DNA from: an uncultured Clostridia bacterium
GTDB lineage: Bacteria > Bacillota > Clostridia > Christensenellales > Borkfalkiaceae
Reading direction: 5' to 3'
Assembly: GCA_947597925.1 (NCBI GenBank)
Contig: CANQFA010000002.1
Coordinates: 154,869 to 218,868 of the forward strand
DNA length: 64,000 nt
Positions 59,862 through 64,000 of this stretch are shown here, in pieces. The notes below the pieces were generated by a model. The model worked only from the letters and a program-made list of their open reading frames with translations. It was not told where the DNA came from and searched no databases. Within the stretch, counting starts at the first letter, position 1. Each line of letters begins with the position of its first letter. The translations under genes and the position numbers were made by a program.

Positions 59862-60866
59862 ATGGTAGTCATTCGCGGTGCGACGACGATCGCACAGGAC
59901 AGCAAGGAAGAGATCCGCCGCGCGGTCAAGGAGCTCCTCGAGCAGATCGAAAACCTCAACGGCATCGTGCGCGGAGAGATCGTGAGTATCGTCTTCTCTT
60001 CGACCTCGGACATCCATTCGTATTATCCCGCCAGAGCGGCGCGGGATGCGGGCTTCGAGAGCGCCTCGCTCTTTTCGGCGCAGGAGCCCGACATCAACGG
60101 CGGACTGGAGCTCTGCATCCGCGTCATGCTCTTTGTGGAGAAAAATATCCCGCCCCGCCACGTCTATCTGCGCGGCGCAAAGGTCCTTCGGCGGGACATC
60201 ACGCACTACACCATCGCCATCGACGGCCCCGCGGGGAGCGGTAAGTCCACCGTCGCGAAGATCTTGGCGCAGAAATTCAACATCCTCTACCTCGATACGG
60301 GCGCCATGTACCGCGCCTGTGCCCTGAAGGTGCTCGAGGAGGGGGCCGACCCCGAAGATGAGACCGCCGTGCTCGACGTCATGCGTCCCGTGCACCTCGA
60401 TATCGCCTATGAGGAGGGCGTGCAGCACACCTTCCTCGACGCGAAGGATGTCTCCGAGGCCATCCGCCGTCCCGAGATCTCCATGGTGGCCTCTACGGTC
60501 TCCAAGCATCCCGGCGTGCGCATGCACCTCGTGGAAAAGCAGCGTGAGATCGCCTCGCGCATGAGCTGCGTGCTCGACGGCAGAGATATCGGGACCTTCG
60601 TCCTGCCCGATGCCGACTTCAAGTTCTTCCTCACAGCATCTCCCCGCATCCGTGCCGAGAGGCGGTATGCCGAGCTCAAGGCGAGCGGGGCAGAGGTGGA
60701 CCTCGACGCCCTCGAGAAGGAGATCGCCGCCCGCGACAGGCAGGACATGACGCGCGCCTTCGCCCCCCTCAAGCAGGCGGAAGACGCCCTCCTCGTCGAC
60801 ACCACCGAACTGACGGTGGATGAGGTCGTCGCAAAGCTCGAGGCATATATCAGGGAGAAATTCTGA
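59862..60866 (+). CDS. Fusion: AroH-type chorismate mutase and cytidylate kinase
   Basis: 334 residues. Residues 1-112 align with monofunctional AroH: VIRGATTI (Arg5), SSTSDIHSYYPARAARD, AQEPDINGGLELCIRVM (the Glu and Arg of the active site) and HVYLRGAKVLR (Tyr). Residues about 116-334 are a complete CMP kinase: IAIDGPAGSGKSTVAK, YLDTGAMYRACAL, DGRDIGTFVLPDAD and ARDRQDMTRAFAPL. The joint is about seven residues (RRDITHY) and the frame is continuous. In related genomes aroH and cmk are separate neighbours. Both activities are predicted to be retained: chorismate to prephenate, and CMP/dCMP phosphorylation. Confidence 0.93.
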   Translation: MVVIRGATTIAQDSKEEIRRAVKELLEQIENLNGIVRGEIVSIVFSSTSDIHSYYPARAARDAGFESASLFSAQEPDINGGLELCIRVMLFVEKNIPPRHVYLRGAKVLRRDITHYTIAIDGPAGSGKSTVAKILAQKFNILYLDTGAMYRACALKVLEEGADPEDETAVLDVMRPVHLDIAYEEGVQHTFLDAKDVSEAIRRPEISMVASTVSKHPGVRMHLVEKQREIASRMSCVLDGRDIGTFVLPDADFKFFLTASPRIRAERRYAELKASGAEVDLDALEKEIAARDRQDMTRAFAPLKQAEDALLVDTTELTVDEVVAKLEAYIREKF

Positions 60867-60867
60867 G

Positions 60868-61677
60868 ATGGCCGAGGAGCAAAAGCCCGCAGGGGAGCAA
60901 ACGCAGGAAGCGGAGCCGAAACAGGAAGAGGGGACCCTCACCCGCGCCGAGCGCAGGAAGAAGAAAAAGGAGGAGAAGCGGGAGGCCGTGAAGGCAAAGC
61001 GGCTCGCCCGCAATGCCCATGCGCGCCTCTTTAAGGTAAACAAGAAGGGGCAGCACATGTGCGGATTCATGAACTTTCTCCGCATCCTCTTCTATCCCAT
61101 CCATTACATCTGCTATCCCTTCCGCCTGCACGGCGCAAAGAAGGTGGGGCAGGGCGCCTGCATCTTCTTCGGCAACCACTATACCATCTTCGATGTCTTC
61201 TATCCCGCCCACACGACGTGGGAGGGCATCCACTATCTCACCAAGCAGTCGGTGCTCGAGGCGCCCGTGCTCAACTGGTGGGGCATGCTCATCGGCGCCA
61301 TCGGCGCCAAGCGCGACGGCTCGGACGTGCGCACCCTCATGGAGTCGCTGAAGGTCCTGAAGGCGGGCGACAAGCTCTCCCTCTTTCCCGAGGGCACCCG
61401 CAATAAGTCGGACGGCGACGAGTTCCTTCCCTTCCACGGAGGAGCCGCCCTCCTTGCCATCAAGACCAAGTCGCCCATCGTGCCCTTCGTGATCTGCAAC
61501 AAGCCGCGGCCCTTCCACATGACGCATGTCGTCTTCGGGGAGCCCGTCTATCTCACGGAATATTATGACCGCAAGCTGACCTCCGCCGACTACGACGAGG
61601 CGGACGAGAAGCTGCGCAACCTGCTCTATGACCTCCGCGCCGAGTTCCGTGCCTCCCGCGAGAAGGGCAAGAAATGA
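60868..61677 (+). CDS. plsC: 1-acyl-glycerol-3-phosphate acyltransferase (PlsC)
   Basis: 269 residues. A highly charged N-terminal segment of about 65 residues (Glu/Lys/Arg-rich, RAERRKKKKEEKREA) precedes a hydrophobic stretch. Then come the acyltransferase blocks FFGNHYTIFDVF (HxxxxD) and SLFPEGTRNKS. It makes phosphatidic acid at the membrane. One base separates it from the cmk fusion, and it overlaps ispH-rpsA by ATGA. Confidence 0.92.
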   Translation: MAEEQKPAGEQTQEAEPKQEEGTLTRAERRKKKKEEKREAVKAKRLARNAHARLFKVNKKGQHMCGFMNFLRILFYPIHYICYPFRLHGAKKVGQGACIFFGNHYTIFDVFYPAHTTWEGIHYLTKQSVLEAPVLNWWGMLIGAIGAKRDGSDVRTLMESLKVLKAGDKLSLFPEGTRNKSDGDEFLPFHGGAALLAIKTKSPIVPFVICNKPRPFHMTHVVFGEPVYLTEYYDRKLTSADYDEADEKLRNLLYDLRAEFRASREKGKK

Positions 61678-63869
61678 AGGTAGTTCTATCCGCAGCGCGG
61701 GGATTCTGCGCGGGCGTAAAGCGGGCGGTGGAGACCGCGCTCTCGGCTCCCGCGGGGAGCTGTGTGCTCGGCGAGCTCATCCACAATGCCCGCGTCATAG
61801 AGGAACTTGAGAAGAAGGGCATCCGCACCGTGGAGAGCCTCGACGAAGTCCCGCAAGGAGGGACTCTTCTCATCCGCTCGCACGGCGCCCCCCGAAGCGT
61901 CTTCGAGGAGGCCGCGGCACGGGGCATCTCCGTCATTGACTGCACCTGTCCCTTCGTGCAGCGCATCCGCAAGATCGTCGAAGAGGAGAGCACAAAAAAG
62001 CTCGTCGTCATCGCGGGGGACAGCCGTCATCCCGAGGTGCGCGGGCTCGTGGGATGGAGCCGCGGCGAAGTCGCCGTGGTGGGGTCCGGGGACGCCGATC
62101 TCTCCTTTGCGGCGGGCCGCGAGGTGGCTCTCGTCGCCCAAACGACCGTTTCGGAAGCTTTTTTTTGCAAAATCGGGGAAAATCTTAAAAATTCCGACCT
62201 AAAATCACTTGTTATTTTCCCGACAATTTGTTATACTACTGCTTGGAGACAGCGGGAAGCCGCGCGGCTGGGCAGAGAATGCGACGCCGTGGTGGTCCTC
62301 GGCGATCTCCGCAGCAGCAACACCGCCCATCTTGCCGCATGTGCGGGGGAGAGCGGAACGCCCGTCTTCCGCATGGCGGATGCGGACGGTTTGTCTGTCG
62401 GGAAACTCGAAAAATTTGAAAGGGTCGGCATCATTGCGGGAGCGAGTACTCCCGAAAGGCTGACTCAGGAGGTTCTAAGCAAAATGGTGGAAAACAACGC
62501 GGAAGTACTTGAGACCGAAACCCCCGCCGAGGAATCGGCACCCGTGGAGGCGGTCGCGACGGAAGCTGCTCCCGTAGCAGCGGAGACGCAGGCACAGGCG
62601 CCCGAGGCGCCCAAGTCGGCTATGGAGCAGATCATAGACGACATCGATCGGGAAGAGCGCTACAAGAAGGGCCAGATCATCAAGGTGCGCATCGTCTCGG
62701 CGACCGATGAAGAGATCTTCGTCTCCGGCTCCGGTAAGCTGGAAAACAGGATCCCCAAGTCGGAACTCAACTGCGAAGAGTACAGCCGCGAGGTCTATGA
62801 GGAAAAGGCAAAGAACGGGGAAGAGATCGAGGTCATGGTGACCGCGGTCAAACCCACTCAGCTCTCCGAAAAGCTCGTCGCAAAGCTCAAGGAAGAGGAA
62901 GCCATGCTTGCCGACATCGAGGCGGGCAAGGAGTTCACCGTCGTCTGCACGGGCTCCAATAAGGGCGGGCTCACGGCCGAGCTCGGGACCTATCCCGTCT
63001 TCGTGCCGAGAAGGGAGATCCGCATCGGCTATGTGACCGACCTCGACAAGTATAAGGGCAAGACCCTTCGCCTCAAGCTCATCGAGATCCGCAAGGAGCG
63101 CAGAAAGGAGATCATCGCCTCTCAGCGCGTCGTCCTCGAGGCGGAGCGCGCAGAGCGCGAAGCAGCCAAGGCGGCCAAGGAAGAGGCCTTCTTCTCCTCC
63201 ATCCATGTAGGCGACGTCGTCGAGGGCAAGGTGGAGCGCGTCACGAGCTTCGGCGCCTTCGTCTCCGTGAACGGCTTCGATTGCCTCGCGCACATCTCCG
63301 ACCTCTCCTGGACGAGCGTCAAGCAGGTGACCGACGTCCTCGAGATCGGCAAGCGCTATGAATTCCAGGTCCTCAAGATCGACGAGGTCAACAAGAAGGT
63401 CTCGATCGGATATAAGCAGCTCCAGCCTCAGCCGTGGGATCTCGCCGCGGAGAAGTATGCCGAGGGTGACATCGTGCACGGCAAAGTGGTCCGTATCGCT
63501 CCCTTCGGCGCCTTCGTCGAACTCGAGAAGGGCATCGACGGCCTCGTGCACGTCTCCCAGATCACCTATGAGTGGCTCGACGACCCCACCAAGGCGCTGA
63601 CCGTCGGGCAGGAAGTGGACGCCAAGATCACCGCGTTCAATGCCGCCGACCGCAAGATCACCCTCTCCATCAAGGCGCTTCAGCCCCGTCCCGAATATGA
63701 GTCCCGCCCCGAGGGCGAAGAGGCTCCCCGCCGCGAGCGCGGAGGGAAGAAGGGCGGCCGCCGCAATCAGCAGCCCGCCACCGAAGAGGACGAGTACAGA
63801 GAGTGGACGGAGGGCGGCGACTTCGGTGCCTCCATCTCCGAACTCATCAACGGCAAGAAAGAAGACTGA
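61674..63869 (+). CDS. ispH: Fusion: HMBPP reductase (IspH) and ribosomal protein S1
   Basis: 731 residues. Residues about 1-270 are IspH with its three Fe-S cysteines (GFCAGVKRAV, IDCTCPFVQ, TICYTTAWRQ). IspH makes IPP and DMAPP, the end of the MEP pathway. Residues about 310-690 contain four S1 domains, the last two strongest (HVGDVVEGKVERVTSFGAFV and EGDIVHGKVVRIAPFGAFV). The fusion is known in Clostridia. An AT-rich island with a promoter-like pair (62209-62237), an AGGAGG and an in-frame ATG at 62484 may also give free S1. Confidence 0.95.
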   Translation: MKVVLSAARGFCAGVKRAVETALSAPAGSCVLGELIHNARVIEELEKKGIRTVESLDEVPQGGTLLIRSHGAPRSVFEEAAARGISVIDCTCPFVQRIRKIVEEESTKKLVVIAGDSRHPEVRGLVGWSRGEVAVVGSGDADLSFAAGREVALVAQTTVSEAFFCKIGENLKNSDLKSLVIFPTICYTTAWRQREAARLGRECDAVVVLGDLRSSNTAHLAACAGESGTPVFRMADADGLSVGKLEKFERVGIIAGASTPERLTQEVLSKMVENNAEVLETETPAEESAPVEAVATEAAPVAAETQAQAPEAPKSAMEQIIDDIDREERYKKGQIIKVRIVSATDEEIFVSGSGKLENRIPKSELNCEEYSREVYEEKAKNGEEIEVMVTAVKPTQLSEKLVAKLKEEEAMLADIEAGKEFTVVCTGSNKGGLTAELGTYPVFVPRREIRIGYVTDLDKYKGKTLRLKLIEIRKERRKEIIASQRVVLEAERAEREAAKAAKEEAFFSSIHVGDVVEGKVERVTSFGAFVSVNGFDCLAHISDLSWTSVKQVTDVLEIGKRYEFQVLKIDEVNKKVSIGYKQLQPQPWDLAAEKYAEGDIVHGKVVRIAPFGAFVELEKGIDGLVHVSQITYEWLDDPTKALTVGQEVDAKITAFNAADRKITLSIKALQPRPEYESRPEGEEAPRRERGGKKGGRRNQQPATEEDEYREWTEGGDFGASISELINGKKED
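62209..62237 (+). promoter_or_regulatory. Candidate internal promoter within ispH-rpsA
   Basis: TTGTTA, 17 bp, TATACT, inside a markedly AT-rich stretch (62156-62240) of an otherwise GC-rich gene. Confidence 0.5.
62467..62486 (+). promoter_or_regulatory. Internal ribosome binding site and in-frame ATG for S1
   Basis: AGGAGG (62467-62472), 11 nt, ATG (62484-62486). The ATG is in frame with ispH (codon 271) and lies at the junction of the IspH and S1 parts; a product from it would begin MVENNAEVLE. Confidence 0.5.
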
Positions 63870-63886
63870 TCTCAGAAGACATCGGG

Positions 63887-63919
63887 AGACCGAGGGGAAA
63901 ACCCTTCGGTCTTCTTTTT
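63887..63919 (+). terminator. Terminator of the ispH-rpsA operon
   Basis: AGACCGAGGG pairs with CCCTTCGGTCT (allowing one G-U and a bulge) around AAAA, then CTTCTTTTTT. The remaining 81 bases to the window end are AT-rich with no supported gene. Confidence 0.85.
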
Positions 63920-64000
63920 TATTCCTCAATTGAAAAAGTAAAATCCATATAGAGTAGAAAGACAACCGAGGATAGAAGTTAGTTGTGCAAAAAGAAGGGA

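Noticed and set aside
63922..64000. Promoter or gene start at the right edge
   Set aside because: TTGAAA and TATAGA are only 12 bp apart, and no start codon with a Shine-Dalgarno is visible before the window ends.

Overview
The window is about 62% GC, densely packed and organised in operons whose genes commonly overlap by ATGA. It looks chromosomal and housekeeping. The gene order points to the Firmicutes, class Clostridia: a dcw cell-wall/division cluster, secG-rnr-smpB, yabP-yabQ-divIC, groES-groEL, and BaiN-aroH-cmk-plsC-ispH/rpsA with IspH fused to ribosomal protein S1. High GC, remnants of the sporulation programme, an apparent meso-DAP type MurE and a sodium-pumping decarboxylase operon fit an uncultured anaerobic, possibly gut, clostridial lineage. 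The lineage is inference; the gene calls are read from the sequence.

Layout. 1-3.5 kb: 3' part of an ABC-2 type exporter operon with an unknown membrane protein and a tiny ribbon-helix-helix protein. 3.5-9.1 kb (minus strand): a cupin-type XRE repressor and potABCD, with a consensus promoter and candidate operator. 9.3-10.5 kb: rpsT and murI, divergent. 10.55-24.4 kb: mraZ-rsmH-ftsL-ftsI-murE-mraY-murD-ftsW-murA-divIB, a terminator, then a separate promoter for ftsA-ftsZ; murF, murG and murC are absent from it. 24.4-27.0 kb: licD, an IspD/TarI cytidylyltransferase and an epimerase. 27.0-29.4 kb: a duplicated palindromic repeat, then groEL-groES (minus). 29.5-34.4 kb: dCMP deaminase, cyclophilin, purB, a small protein with DNA polymerase IV, tRNA-Trp with a duplicated 3' end, rnhA. 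34.5-39.6 kb: VTT membrane protein, ohrR-like, smpB, rnr, secG, a lipoprotein. 39.7-44.3 kb: aroK-panE-gltX-thyA-folA. 44.3-51 kb: a secreted phosphoesterase, typA, a repeat patch, yabP-yabQ-divIC, a Ppx/GppA protein, an M50-like protease, a small XRE protein. 51-53.6 kb: tyrosine phosphatase, aroA, a YgjP-like metallopeptidase. 53.7-58.5 kb: biotin-dependent, Na+-pumping decarboxylase operon. 58.5-63.9 kb: BaiN-like flavoprotein, an AroH-CMK fusion, plsC, ispH-rpsA.

Best leads. (1) A 23-bp palindrome, half-sites AGTATTATGTC and GACATAATACT around a central A, recurs at five gene boundaries and in one case covers the purB start codon. (2) Four genes (rnhA, aroK, a small xre gene, aroA) have their ATG 6-7 nt after a good -10 box set 17 bp from a -35, predicting leaderless mRNAs. 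(3) The tRNA-Trp 3' end is duplicated around a roughly 130-bp hairpin-bearing insert. (4) A chorismate mutase-cytidylate kinase fusion. (5) Internal promoter and start signals that may make free S1 from the ispH-rpsA gene. (6) A PotD with both a lipoprotein signal and a C-terminal membrane anchor.

Promoters given are matches to the sigma-A consensus read by eye; no expression data or database search was available.
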